A DNA stretch of 64,000 bases from Cucumis sativus (Eukaryota > Streptophyta > Magnoliopsida > Cucurbitales > Cucurbitaceae): positions 18,176,607-18,240,606 of the forward strand of contig NC_026656.2 in the NCBI RefSeq assembly GCF_000004075.3, in the 5' to 3' direction. The position numbers and the translations under genes are program-made. The notes under the pieces are model-generated. The model was not told the DNA's origin. It was given only the letters and a program-made list of their open reading frames with translations, and made no database searches. This document shows positions 13,674 to 26,015 of this stretch, piece after piece (position 1 is the first letter of the stretch; the number at the start of each line of letters is the position of its first letter).

Positions 13674-14991
13674 ATGTCTGTAATGCTTGACAATTGTGAA
13701 GGCATCTTACTTTCTTTGGACTCTCACAAGTCTGTACCTGCCCCTTTCCTCTCCAAAACCTATCAATTAGTCGACGACCCCTCCACCGATCACATTGTCT
13801 CCTGGGGCGAAGACGACACCACTTTCGTAGTCTGGCGTCCTCCCGAGTTCGCTCGCGATCTCCTTCCTAACTACTTCAAACACAACAACTTCTCTAGCTT
13901 CGTTCGTCAGCTCAACACCTACGTATGTAATTCACAACTTCACATTCTTCTTCTTATTTTTTTTATTAGATGAAAGAGAATATCTTGACTGAGTTGATAC
14001 ATATTTAACACCCACGTCGTGCCTCGTAGCTCAACAGATCATACAACGAACATTGCTCAATTTTGGACTGTTTCTTAACATGTTCTGTTTATTATTATTT
14101 TTTTTTTTGGATTAGGGTTTTAGAAAGATTGTGCCAGACAGATGGGAGTTTGCAAATGAGTTCTTCAGAAAAGGAGAAAAACATTTGTTATGCGAGATTC
14201 ATAGACGAAAAACTGCTCAGCCACAACTGCCTTACACCCATCACCATCTTGGAAACATTAACGGTCCTAGTTTTTTCCCATTTTCGACACGAGTTAGCAT
14301 CTCGCCGTCCGATTCAGATGAGCAAATCAATTGGTGCGACTCACCGCCAGTGCCACCGAGGGCTACGGGGACAGGTGGATATTCGGTTATGGGAAGTGGA
14401 ATTATTAGTAACAATAGTAGTACGAGTAATTACAATATGATGAGTTCGGTGACAGCTTTGTCTGAGGATAATGAGAGGTTAAGAAGGAATAACTCTATGC
14501 TGATTTCGGAGCTTAGTCATATGAGGAAACTTTATAATGATATTATCTATTTTGTTCAAAACCATGTGAAGCCTGTTTCTCCTAGCAATTCTTTCCCTTC
14601 TTTACTTCTCTCTCATCATCCTTCTACTACTAATTCCCAAAAACCCCTTAATCATTTTCTTGGGATCTCTCCTCCTAATACTACTTCAACTACTACAAAT
14701 CACTTTTCCGTTCCTGGTACTATTGTTACAACTCACTTTGTGAGCTCTCCAACTGCAACGTCTAAGAGTGCAGTTACGGAGCTTGACGTTGGAGAAGCTG
14801 ATAACAATAGTTGCAAAACCAAGCTGTTCGGAGTGGCGATTTCATCATCTAAAAAGAGGATGCATCCTGATACTACTACTAATTATGTTTCTATTTGTTC
14901 CAATGTCTCAGATACCAACAAGAATTCTCGCTTGATCTTGGAAAAAGGTGACAATTTGGGGCTCAATCTTATGCCTCCTTCCACCTCCTAG
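13674..14991 (+). CDS. HSFB4: class B heat-shock transcription factor, HSFB4/SCHIZORIZA type
   Basis: Two exons, 13674-13922 and 14116-14991, give 374 residues. The donor GTATGT and the acceptor TTAG are both clear, and the phase-0 intron splits the DNA-binding domain at LNTY|GFRK, the conserved HSF intron position. The DNA-binding domain spans about residues 22-115 ([49 protein letters not shown]). The HR-A/B coiled-coil oligomerisation region is about 197-234 ([11 protein letters not shown] to the QNHVKP end). The class B repressor motif KLFGV is near 319-323, with a KKR nuclear signal just after. The LGLNLMPPS tail is typical of B4 members. Class B factors lack activator AHA motifs and act as repressors or co-regulators; Arabidopsis HSFB4 controls root stem-cell divisions. 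The start was chosen as the first ATG after a CTT-rich leader, 21 residues before the domain. Confidence 0.95.
13923..14115 (+). other. intron of the HSFB4-like gene
   Basis: 193 bp, GTATGT to a T-rich tract plus ATTAG, phase 0, at the HSF-family conserved position. Confidence 0.93.
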
Positions 14992-16296
14992 TTGTTCCTC
15001 ATCCTATCCAATACTCTCTTTTTTATCTTTCTTCAATTCTCTCTTAAGATTATTCAATTTTTTATTATCTTTTTTTATTATTCCCTTTCTTTTTTGTTAT
15101 TTTTGAGCGGATCATATCGGTTCGATTTGAGAACTGTTGGAGTATTTCGTGTGGGGGAACTTGTGAATGGTGTATGTGATTATCTTGTACATCTCAATCT
15201 TTGTTATTCTAATGCTCACGAAAGATAATTAATTAAATTTGTGGGTGGGTTTTTTCAGTACAGAAAGTGAGATCAAACTTTTGACTTTTAGAAAATAAGG
15301 TTACAGTAGGATATGGAATTCTTTTGAGTGAACTAACAAAAGGAAAACACAAAAAAAGTCGAACTAAATTATTTAAGCTGCAGTGGTTTAAAGCACAAAT
15401 TAGAAAATTGGGATAATAATCAATTTTGATTCCTTTTTCTTTTGTTAACATAATTTCTTGATTTCATTCTGTGGTCTTCCTGATACAATCTCTGAAAGTT
15501 TCAGTTTTCCATTAGTAGGGAAAGAGAGAAAAAAGAAAAATAGTGGAGATTTCATACAATTCTTAATTACCTTTTGTTTCTCTGATGGAAAAAAAAGATA
15601 CATTACAGAAGAATTAATGATTTAATAAGTATAATATCCTTAAGTAGTAAAGATATGTGACCTCAAGGAGATTTGTTTATAAAGCACATGCGGCTCACAC
15701 CTAATTTTCATCACTATTTTTTATGAGTTATATATATATATATTGGGATTTAAATATATACACAACAATAATATTAATAAATCACGATACATACATCATA
15801 TGCTCATTATTGTAAAATAAAAAATGGGAAAGTTTTACTTGGAAAAGAAAAGTGTTATGATAATTGTTAGTAGCTATGATTTTCTTCCAAAAAAAAGGAG
15901 CAAATTGGATGAAAGTGAAAGGAAGAAAGAAAAAAAAGGGTAAAATGGGAAGTGAAATAAATGTTAGAGATCGGGGTTTGTGTATCTTTCAAATTGTTCT
16001 TATTCTTCTTAGCTTCCTCAGGGACCAAGAACTTCTGTGTCTTTTACTTATACTTTTCAAGTATATATTGTTTGTACCAAATAGATATCTGAGTAATGGA
16101 CCAATATGTCCTATTTTTTGGTCCCTCCTTATTCTTTCACAAATTTCAATAGCCTCACTCTTCTCCTCCAGGTTCTCTTCTTCCCATATTTTGAACCACC
16201 TAAAAAGGAATCATTGACTGTTAGATGAGTAAATTTAACATAATCAAACTCTACCTACTTTATAGTATTTCAGTAATATATATCATAGGATGATGG

Positions 16297-16300
<4 letters not shown>

Positions 16301-16328
<28 letters not shown>
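16301..16328. repeat. (TA)n microsatellite
   Basis: Perfect TA run in intergenic DNA. Confidence 0.95.
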
Positions 16329-16331
<3 letters not shown>

Positions 16332-19119
16332 CGTGCCCTATAGTTTATTTTCATTTTTCTATTTGTCTAGTATATGGATGCTACTAGGAAAACAAAGGAT
16401 TTATGGCCAGTGATGGTTTGAAAACCCACATGGAAAGAAAAATCGTTTTAGTAATTACCACAAAAAGTTTGTTTTTAAATTTCTTTTTCAGCAATAGGTT
16501 TGATAAAATCGTACATCATGTTCAACTTCTTCATCTACTTTTTTGAAGTTGAATACTAATATAGGAAGTTTAAATCTTTGATTTCTAGATCAAAACTATA
16601 TGTATTATTCGTTTGACTTTACCCTTATTTTGTTGATATAATTATCACATTTCCTTGAGGTTAAAAACATGCATGTTCATGTAGACAAATTTTATTGAAA
16701 CAAAAAAGTAACTTTACCATAATACGTTAATAATCTTATAAAGCAGATTATAGACGTACTTTTTTGTTACCGAAATATTCCTTTTTAATATATAAATAAA
16801 ACAAAACATTTGTATAGTATAAGAAGGCATCTAGCTTCTGAAGAAGATGCTGAGAGAAGGCAGAGATTTAAAGATGATGTCAACAAAGTATCTACAACCC
16901 TTAACTATCAACATTAAAGAAAAGAAGAAAAAAAAGGCCATCATTGGGAAGTATGATTAAAATTAAGCTGATTAAGTTGGCCTTTCAAATTATTTTTAAT
17001 AAACAAGTCATGAGAAACAACAAACTAAATTAAACAATGCTTAACTCCAATGGAAATAGTGATCGAGCATAAGTAAAATATATTTAACTGTTTCTCATGA
17101 TATAGGGATTATTTTATATATGAGAGCATTTGAAGGAGCAGTGTATGGTATTAAAAATGAAATGATAAAATTGTAAAGGAAAAGAGAGGGTATAGTTTGA
17201 AAGGATGTGAGGGGAAGTAAGAAGAAGATGAGATGAGTATGGAGGTGCAGAGAAAGTGAGAGGAGACAGTGTGTGGTGAAGAAAGGTAAAGTCAAAAAAA
17301 AGATCCAATTTTATTTTTTATTTATTTTTTTGAAATTTTGATATGAAGAAAGACATAAAAACAAAACGAAAAGAAAAGAAAAAGAAAAAGGAAAGAAAAT
17401 AAAAAGAAAAAGGGTTAAGTTTCAGAATATCTTTGTCGTGCAATCATTTCATTTCGTACTATAAATCCCTAACCTTTTTCCAATAAAACCCACCATCTTA
17501 TATTCTTCTTTTCTTTTTATTTTTTCCTCTCTCTCAAACACTCTCCCACGTGACTCCTTTTCTACATACGTGTGAACTATTAACCCACCCGTGTGGTGCG
17601 TGTGGTAACTCTCTTTTTCTCTTTCTTTCACTCTTTTAAAACAAATAAATCAATTATAAAAAACCCTTTTCTTTCTTTCCACTTTGCTTTTTTTTTTTCC
17701 TTCTCTTCTTTCTTTTTGCTTTCTTCCATTTTTTTCTTTTTTTGTGGAACCACTTCATCACAAATCAAATTTAATCACTTTTCTATTTTAATTCCACCTA
17801 ATCATTATCAATCTAAATTTCACATTATCATCCTCCTACTCTTTTCTAACTCTTATTTCTAAACTTTTCTCCTCTTTTATTTTACTATACTTTGTTTTAA
17901 TTGCATGAACGATTTCAATTTCATATACACTGTGTTAACAGTTAATTAAACACTAGTTGTTTCTTTTACTATTTTGTTATGTAAATCATTTTGTATTCCA
18001 ATTAAAGTCAATTGTATATTCAATAACATATAAGAAGTTCACCATTATATATTAGTCCAAATTAATATACTAACCTAAATTAAAATTTAAACTAATTTTA
18101 TTATTTGCAAACTAAGTTTGCACTAACTCTCAATACAATTTCAAAACTTTGCCTAAACATAGCCAACTATCTTTTTAAAACTATAAAGTAAATGGTCTTG
18201 AAACAAAACTTCAACACTTCAAATTATATATATATATAATTTTGTCCTTTTTTGAGATGATAAAATATAAGTATTTCCATAAAAATGATTACCTAGTGAT
18301 AGTGGATGAAAGGTAGAAAAGAAAAAGAGAAAGGAAAAAGAATGGATTAGACACATCTTTTACGATAGTAATTTTTTTTAAAAAAATGATTTTAAAATAA
18401 TTTGATATAGTTTTTTTTTTTTTTAAATACTTTTTATGAAGGCAATTTCTGATCTCAGTCAACGGATTCCTGAACCTCACTTTAGTTTCCTCATGAATAA
18501 TAAAGAAGATATATGATAATGGTAATAATGTTGTATGTGTGTGTGTTTGTATACACACATATATGCATATATTGCACATTACATAAATAATTATGTGCTA
18601 TTAATTAATTATATTCTTCATGAATATTCAAAAAAGTATGACATCGTGGACAGTAGATGATTATTAAAAATTGAAAGGTATAGAAGAATGGTCTTTTCTA
18701 TTTCATAATCAAAACAAACATCTATCAAATATTTTTACAAAAAGTATGTATAGTGGTGTTTTTTTTATATTGTAGTTTATAATCATGAAAATTTTCAAGT
18801 TTTATCTCTAACCTTTTACAATTTTAATTCAATTTTTTTGTAGACTAATTTTTTTTCTTCCAATTAAGCCTATGTTGTATCAAAATATCAATTTGATGTC
18901 GAAAGACTTTGATAGAGTTGAAATAATTATATAAATCTTCTCGTCTGAAGAAAGAGAGAAAGGATTTATGAGCCTTCAACTTTGAAGGAAAGCCCACAGG
19001 GCCCAATACAGGAAAGACCCTTTTTTGCATGTGGGTTTGTAGCCCAACTCTTTTTTTTTGTTTTAGAAATTATAATTATTAGGGTTATTGTATATATTCA
19101 ACATATATGTATATATATG

Positions 19120-19490
19120 AAAGATTAGGTATATTAGGTATTCTAGATATTCAATTAAATAGACAATCAAATGAAAATGTAGCTTTAATTTGATACATTT
19201 GAGAGTTTATTGAAATTTCGACGGTGAAAAATAAAACATTCAATGACCGAAAAATACAAAACTTATTCGACAGAATCTAGCTAGAAATTTCGTGCTTAAT
19301 ATTATATATATTCAAAACAAATGAAACATTTGGTATATTAGGTATATTTTAGATTATATTCAAAACATATGAAACATTTGGTATATTATGTACATTTTAA
19401 ATATTCGATTAAATAGACAAACAAACGAAAATCTAGTTTTGAATGTGATACATTATAGAGTTTATTAAGAATTCAACGTTGAAGAAGAAC
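19120..19490. repeat. diverged direct repeats, about 110 bp each
   Basis: Segments near 19120-19220 and 19375-19490 share a run of common words in the same order: TATTAGGTA or TATTATGTA, ATATTCAATTAAATAGACAA or a variant, GAAAAT.TAG, GTGATACATT or TTGATACATT, and GAGTTTATT. A further short direct repeat (CAAAACA.ATGAAACATTTGG) lies between them. It looks like an old local duplication or a decayed element. No termini were seen. Confidence 0.55.
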
Positions 19491-20211
19491 GATCACCCTA
19501 TAAAAAAAATTAATAGAATTATATGTCAGTATATTTTATTATTGCATATAATATGGAGTATATATATACTAAAACATAGAACATATAATATAAGATATAT
19601 ATACTAAATAACATATATAAATTCTGTGTATATTTTATTAGTGAAAGGTTCTTATATCAATTTGTTTATGTATTTTATTTAAATATTCATATCTTATGTG
19701 GTAAATAATACGTTATGTTTAAAATAATATTGATTATGTATTAAAGTTGTTTATGGCTACAGGAACATGAATGAGAAATAATTATGACGAGTATATGTAA
19801 TATATGTCATTAAAACATTAATTGTTTTATAGTATATGTAATGTTGAGAAAACTTAATATGGTTGTAACGTAGGGAGTTTGATGAAAGAATTGAAAATCT
19901 AAGGAATTGTATGGAAAAAAAATGAATTATTCAGTAATATACATGTAAGAAATATCATCAGCGTTAAATGCAGTAAAAAAACACATAACATAAAAGAAAA
20001 AGAGTTTATTATTGAATATATGCAGTGATATATATGTAACGAATCACAAAACATAAATGAATTATTCAGAAACATATGCGTAAGAAATATAAAAAAGATA
20101 AGGAATGAATATATAATCCGTGTATATATTAGTATAAAATTACTCATATTATAATATATTTTGATTTAGAGTTAATTGAAAAGATAATTAAAAATTATTA
20201 TTATATTAATC

Positions 20212-20357
20212 AATCACATTAAATTAAGGAAGTTATAAAATTTATATTAAATTCAAATATTTTCAAAAAGGAAATATTTCAAATAATCACATTAAATTAA
20301 GGAAGTTATAAAATTTATATTAAATTTAAATATTTTCAAAAAGGAAATATTTCAAAT
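20212..20357. repeat. two-copy tandem duplication of 73 bp
   Basis: The copies at 20212-20284 and 20285-20357 differ at only one base that I can see (ATTCAAAT versus ATTTAAAT). The near identity implies a recent slippage or repair event. Confidence 0.9.
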
Positions 20358-21311
20358 AATATTATGAATCAAAATATCTAATTAATAATTATTGAAAGGT
20401 TTGAATTTGTCCTTAAATAATATCTTTTCAATTTAAAAAAATAATTTTTAAATTATGACATTTGTCAAACTTTTTATTGACAAATCTTTCCAATTATTAT
20501 TATATATAGACGTGTTTATTTATGTATGCATGTAATGTGAGAAATTAATAAATGGATAAATTATTTTTTGGTTCTACCTAGAGGCAAAAAAAAAAAAAAA
20601 AAAAATTTCAGAATTGATTTTCCAACGACTTTGTGAAAGATTCTTACATATACCATAATACTTAGGTTTAAAATTAAATTTCTTTCGTTTTAATACCTAA
20701 ATTTCTAATTATATATATTATAACTTTATTATGCATTCCTCTATGATATCCATTAACTTCAGAAGTGAAAAATAAATCAATTAGAACAACTAAACCCACC
20801 AAAAAAAAACATAAACATATTCTCACCATGATTCCAAGTCAGAAAATTATTTTGTTTGACTTAATTTTTTTATAAAAAAAACTATATTTGAGATGGTTCA
20901 ACACCATCAACAGACTACCAGAGCTTAATTTAATGGTAAAGAAAATATATGATCTCTAAAACAAAGTAAGAAATCATGAGTCTAATTTGTACGGTAAACA
21001 TCTACTCTAGAATTAATTATTTACGAGTTCATTTTACATTTGATTTTGCAGTCAAATTAGACGAAAAATTTGAAACCCTCGTATGAATGTTTAAATGAAA
21101 GTATAAAAAGACCATGCATTAAAACAAAGAGATATGAAATAGTGTTAGAAAAGAATTAGATGTATGGAGATATATATTCTGTATCTTCTTCAAGTTTATT
21201 CACCTCCACCCCAAGCCAAAGCACAAAAGCTGGTCATTAATGGCCGCTTCTCTTTACTTTGACTATCTGTTTCAATGCATTAAAACATAAATAAATAAAA
21301 ACATAAAAATG

Positions 21312-21315
<4 letters not shown>

Positions 21316-21353
<38 letters not shown>
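21316..21353. repeat. (TA)n microsatellite
   Basis: Perfect TA run of about 19 units in intergenic DNA. Confidence 0.95.
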
Positions 21354-21358
<5 letters not shown>

Positions 21359-24300
21359 AGAAATTGAAGAAGATGATGCAAAGAAGGGAAGAGAGGGGCC
21401 GTTTGTGTTAGTAAAAGAGTGGACAAACCAATTGTTTAATCTGAACCGTACCTGCACCAATTTGGATGTGCCAATGGAAAAATCACTATATTATTTTTTT
21501 AATCTCAATAACCCTTTCCCCAATTCATTGTATATTTCATTATTAATCATTTATAACGCACACTCTTCGTTTATTTTATTTTTAAAATTTTTGAAAGAAC
21601 AATACAAGTGGGGTGTGGGGGATGAAAAAGATAAGGTTCTGTAAGTGATAATGTTACGTGTTGTTACTTGTTAGAAAGAAAAAAGAAAATAGGAAAATGG
21701 GTTTTTCCAACAGCAAAATTTATAAAATTGCAGTTTCTTTTTCTTTGTTTTTTCTTTTGGAAAAAGGTTTGATTTCAATTGGTTATGTATTGCATTTAGA
21801 GATTGATGAAGTGTTGAAGAACATATGTCTGTTTATTCACGTCTTGTTGTTGCTTAAAATGTCTGTGTTAACTATATTATATTATTCTAGAGGCATTTTT
21901 GGGATAGGCTGTAAATTTTAAATTAGGTAAAGCCCAAAGTGATATGAGACAAAGGCAACTTGGGAAAATCTATGTTAGATTGTAATAATAAATGTATTGT
22001 CTTTTAGTTAGCCTAGAGTGTCTACTGCTGCCTTACTACCCAACTAAAAACAATCTTCAGGACTAAACCCCCAACCTTAACCATCTCAGCAATTTTGTAA
22101 GTAACATTACAGTTTCTATCATAACAATTACAAGAATAATAATCACAAAACACCCCCACCTAATGTATAATGTTTTAACTTTTTGGTAATTTTAATTTAT
22201 TTTTATTATTCTTCTAACTATGCATGCATGTTGACAGAGGTTTCAACATCCTACTCCAAGAGAATAAACGTTATTAGCTTTAACTATATAAATGAGTTAT
22301 GTACTCTCATTTTTTGTTAAATCATTACACTTTATTTTACCATTAATGACATATTATATACGCGGTAAGGTGTGTCGGTATAATTACATTTATAATAATC
22401 TATTGGTTTCAAGTTTTAGGTCAGTTAATGACTTAATTAACTTGGTATTAGAAATGCTATCAAACAAATGCTACACTTTGTTGTGAACAAAGTCTAAACT
22501 CCTTTTGTAATTGTCATATGCTTCTCCTTATCTCTTGAATTGGAAAGGTTTTCTTTACTTAGCCTTCTTTTCTTTATGTTTTCTTGCTATATCAGCGGAG
22601 TTACTGAAGAATGATCTCTTAGAAAAGTAACTATAATAATAATAAAGTAAACTTTAAGAGTACATGATATTATGAATGATATTAATTACACAGATTTTTT
22701 GGAAATGTGGTCTCCAGTTCTCCAACCTATTTTAGTTCATCTTCTAAGGGGAATTAGTAGGCATAGCAAATTGATGCATTCCATTTTTCTTACAAACTTG
22801 CATAAACTATGATTACATTTTTAAAGTTTTAATTTGATCAATTAACCTCCTAGACTTTATTAGGTGTTGCAATAAGCACTTGTGTGAATTGATGTGTAAT
22901 TTCATACCTAGTATTTCTCGAGAGTGTACACCTAACGAAGATGTTCTAATGTTATCTTCTTATTAAAAAAGGTAGTGTTCATTCTATTTACTTATATATA
23001 TATATATGATATTATTTGTACCTTATTAACTTTACCTCCTAAGCTATACTTGAAGTTGCAAAATAATACGGGATAATGTTTTAGGATTTAACGCCAAACT
23101 TAACACAAACCCATTATATAGCACTGAATTGAAGCAAATTATAAAAAAAAAAAAGAGAGAGAGAGAGAGAAGAAATGTATATAATAACCCATAAACCATG
23201 AACAAAATCTTAATCCATTCATTAAGTTATTTCCATAATGTTCTAATTAAACTTATGAAGTTAAATCAATACCATTTTGGGTGGTGGTGGGGGGAAAATA
23301 TAATCAAAAGTGATGATAGAGAAGAAGAAAAAGTAGGGTTTGTTTCAGAAGAAGCTAATCCTTCTCGAATGGCGTTCCAATGAAAGCAACCAAGAAAGAA
23401 AAGGATGCATGAAATTTAATGATTCAAACTGCAAAAGAAAGCACACACCATAATAAAATGAAATGATGAGGATAAATTATAATACAAACTCCCTGATATT
23501 TCTGACCCTTTTCATGTGGGTGTCACCCCTAATTTAATTTTACCCTTCTAACCTATTTCTTCGTCCAAACATATATTTAAACCCCCTTCTCTCTCCTCAT
23601 ATTCCTTCTTATTTTTATTATCCATATCCCTATCCCTTCAATTAATTTTCTTCTCAAATCCAATTCCCATTCATTTAATTAAAAGGATGTTTGTGAATTA
23701 AATTCAACATGTCACCAAATAGTACTTAATATTGGCTAACTAAAAGGATGTTTGTGAACACATTTCTTAGTATGAGACACTTTCAAATGAAATTAAAAAT
23801 GTAGTTAGATCGTTTGTTGTTCTTAACGATCGTTTCCTAATTATCTTAAGAATAGTGGTTTTTTTAAAGATTATATGAGAATAAAATTTCTTAAAAATTA
23901 AAATAAAACAAGTTTTATTTAATACATGTATATGTAAAGTGGAGGACGCAAAGATAACTGTGGGGGAAAAGTATGTGTCTTCCCTTAACCATCTCTTAAT
24001 TGTTATTTTTAGTAAAGAGAATAATTGCTGTATATTAGTTCGTACATTATTATCGATGTTTGGGAATTAAATAGCCATTGTTTGCATTACGAAGAATTTA
24101 ATGAGGTATAAAAATTAATTGATCACTAAATGAATACCGTTAAGTGCATTTATGAGATGTTTAAAGAAAGAACAATTGCATTTATGAGAGAGAAGAGCAC
24201 CTTCCAAACATCCTTAAACACCACGACCACGATAGCCTTAAATATAATTTAGAACACATTTATGATATTCAACAATCAAAGGTTAAATAATATTAATCAC

Positions 24301-24941
24301 TAATGAGGAGTAATATCTTTAGAACATACTACAACCATCAACCGTTCGGGTTTTAATTTCAATTCCTCTAGAAAAGTTACACACAAATCACCATTTCCTT
24401 CAATGCACTAGCGTCTAATACATGTAAAAATCAGATCGGGAAACAAACAAATATAAAAGGTTTTTTTTCTTAAGAATCTCATTGTTTATTCATATTATGT
24501 TGGTTATTTGAGTGTGAATCATTGGAAATTTGAAAAAGATTTGGAATATTATTGAGAGAGAGAGATTTAAAATAGTTTTGAAAATTAAAAATGCCAATGA
24601 ATTTCCAGCAAATTGTTTTCTCTCAATCATTTCAGCTGAATGCAATGTCAACAATCTCTTTATCTTCGATTTTTTGATACATCCAATAATTTAGAAACAA
24701 CAAGTACAAAACCGGATATTATTGTTAAATATCCCAAATTATTGGTCAATTAATCAAATTAAAAAAAAAGAAGAAAAAACCCTTAGATATATGACACATG
24801 TCTCAACATTACATTATTGCATATATATATTATATGATATTAAATTAATATATAAATAAGGTTTCACAAGAAAAATAATATTGGTGTGTTCCCCCCACCG
24901 ATACCAACCTTCTTTCTCCTTCTTCTCCTTCTGAAAATTTC

Positions 24942-24948
24942 TATAAAA
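24942..24948 (+). promoter_or_regulatory. TATA box of the HECATE-like gene
   Basis: TATAAAA lies 82 bp before the start codon at 25024, preceded by a CTT-rich tract. Spacing fits a TATA box followed by a leader of about 50 nt. Confidence 0.55.
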
Positions 24949-25023
24949 TTGGAGCCTTTTGTACTTGTTTAATTGACTTTTTTTTTTTTTTTGGTAATAA
25001 TTAATTGAGAGAGGGATTTAGTG

Positions 25024-26015
25024 ATGGATATTGAGGAGATGGGAAAGTTTGGAGAGAATTTTGAATGTAATGAAATTGCAACTAGTTTGGATTTTGGTTT
25101 TGGTAGTTCCAATATTACTTCCACTTCACATCCTATTTTTCCGTCTTTTAACAATATCCCACCAACCACTCTTTCTATGAATAACGCCACTCACGCTGTT
25201 GCACCGCCGTCTTTTCCGCCCTATTCCGCCGCTGCCCGGTGGAGATCCCATTTTCCAGCCACCCGAAATTCCCGCATGGTATGTATCATATATAACTCTT
25301 GTATACTTTGAGTACTTTTTAATCACTTTTGGTACTGTATAACTAAATAACCTAATATTCCATGGAGTGAGGATTTGTTTGATTTTTAGTTCTTTGTTTT
25401 TCTCGTTTATGTTAAAAGTCTTAGAATTTCTAATTAAATTTTAACGACAAAACATATAGAAGTAAGTGTAGTATTTTGTAAAATGAAGGTAGAAATTTAA
25501 AAAATAGGAGTGAGGGTTAGTGGCCGATTTATGAAAATGTTTTTAAGAAGGCAGGGGAGGAGGAAGTGGAAGGATCAGAATCAGAATCAATGGGGGGAGG
25601 GATGAGAGAGATGATATACAGAATAGCAGCAATGCAGCCAATAGAGATAGACCCAGAAGCAGTGAAGGCACCAAAGCGACGGAATGTTAAGATTTCAAAA
25701 GATCCACAGAGCGTAGCGGCAAGGCATAGACGAGAGAGAATTAGCGAAAGAATCAGAATTCTTCAAAGAATAGTCCCAGGTGGCACCAAAATGGACACCG
25801 CTTCCATGTTAGACGAAGCCATTCATTACCTTAAGTTTTTGAAAAACCAACTCCATTCACTCCAAATCGCCGCCGCCTCCTCCTCCTCCTCCTCCTCCTC
25901 ATCCTCCGCCTACGCCTTTCCCACCATCGCTCATTATAATAATAAACAACAACACTTGATCCACTTTCCTCAATTGCCAACCCATCCACATCACCACCTG
26001 AACCAAGATGCCTGA
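25024..26015 (+). CDS. HECATE-type atypical bHLH transcription factor
   Basis: Two segments are needed: 25024-25278, then from about 25551 to TGA 26013-26015, giving about 239 residues. The second segment carries [20 protein letters not shown] and [17 protein letters not shown], followed by a bHLH domain at about 136-186 ending in [15 protein letters not shown], nearly identical to HEC1/HEC2. The basic region has Ala in place of the Glu that reads the E-box in typical bHLH proteins, a known feature of HEC and INDEHISCENT. HEC proteins act with SPATULA and auxin or cytokinin pathways in gynoecium and meristem development. A Ser run follows the bHLH. The donor GTATGT at 25279 is strong. The acceptor is uncertain: phase 0 needs AAG|GCA at 25551 or AAG|AAG at 25548, while the better-looking GCAG at 25554 would require the weaker donor at 25283. 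The first segment has no domain I recognise but is in the right place for the variable HEC N-terminus. Confidence 0.85.
25279..25550 (+). other. probable intron of the HECATE-like gene
   Basis: About 272 bp with donor GTATGT. The 3' boundary is uncertain by a few bases. The two coding segments are in different frames and the stretch between them contains stops, so an intron (or a frameshift) is required. Confidence 0.6.

Larger units (their letters stand above)
14992..24900. other. gene-poor intergenic region
   Basis: No credible coding region. A 117-codon frame at 15864-16217 and others here have no family similarity and biased composition. The region contains TA microsatellites, a poly-A tract near 20587-20604, a 73-bp tandem duplication at 20212-20357 and a diverged pair of related segments near 19120-19220 and 19375-19490. 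Past 14991, the first few hundred bases are probably the 3' UTR of the HSF gene. G-box-like CACGTG near 17547 has no recognisable gene beside it. Confidence 0.6.

Noticed and set aside
14063..14440. 125-codon frame inside the HSF gene
   Set aside because: Out-of-frame shadow of HSF exon 2.
15864..16217. 117-codon frame downstream of HSFB4
   Set aside because: No family similarity, Lys-rich then hydrophobic AT-driven composition, no supporting splice or promoter signals.
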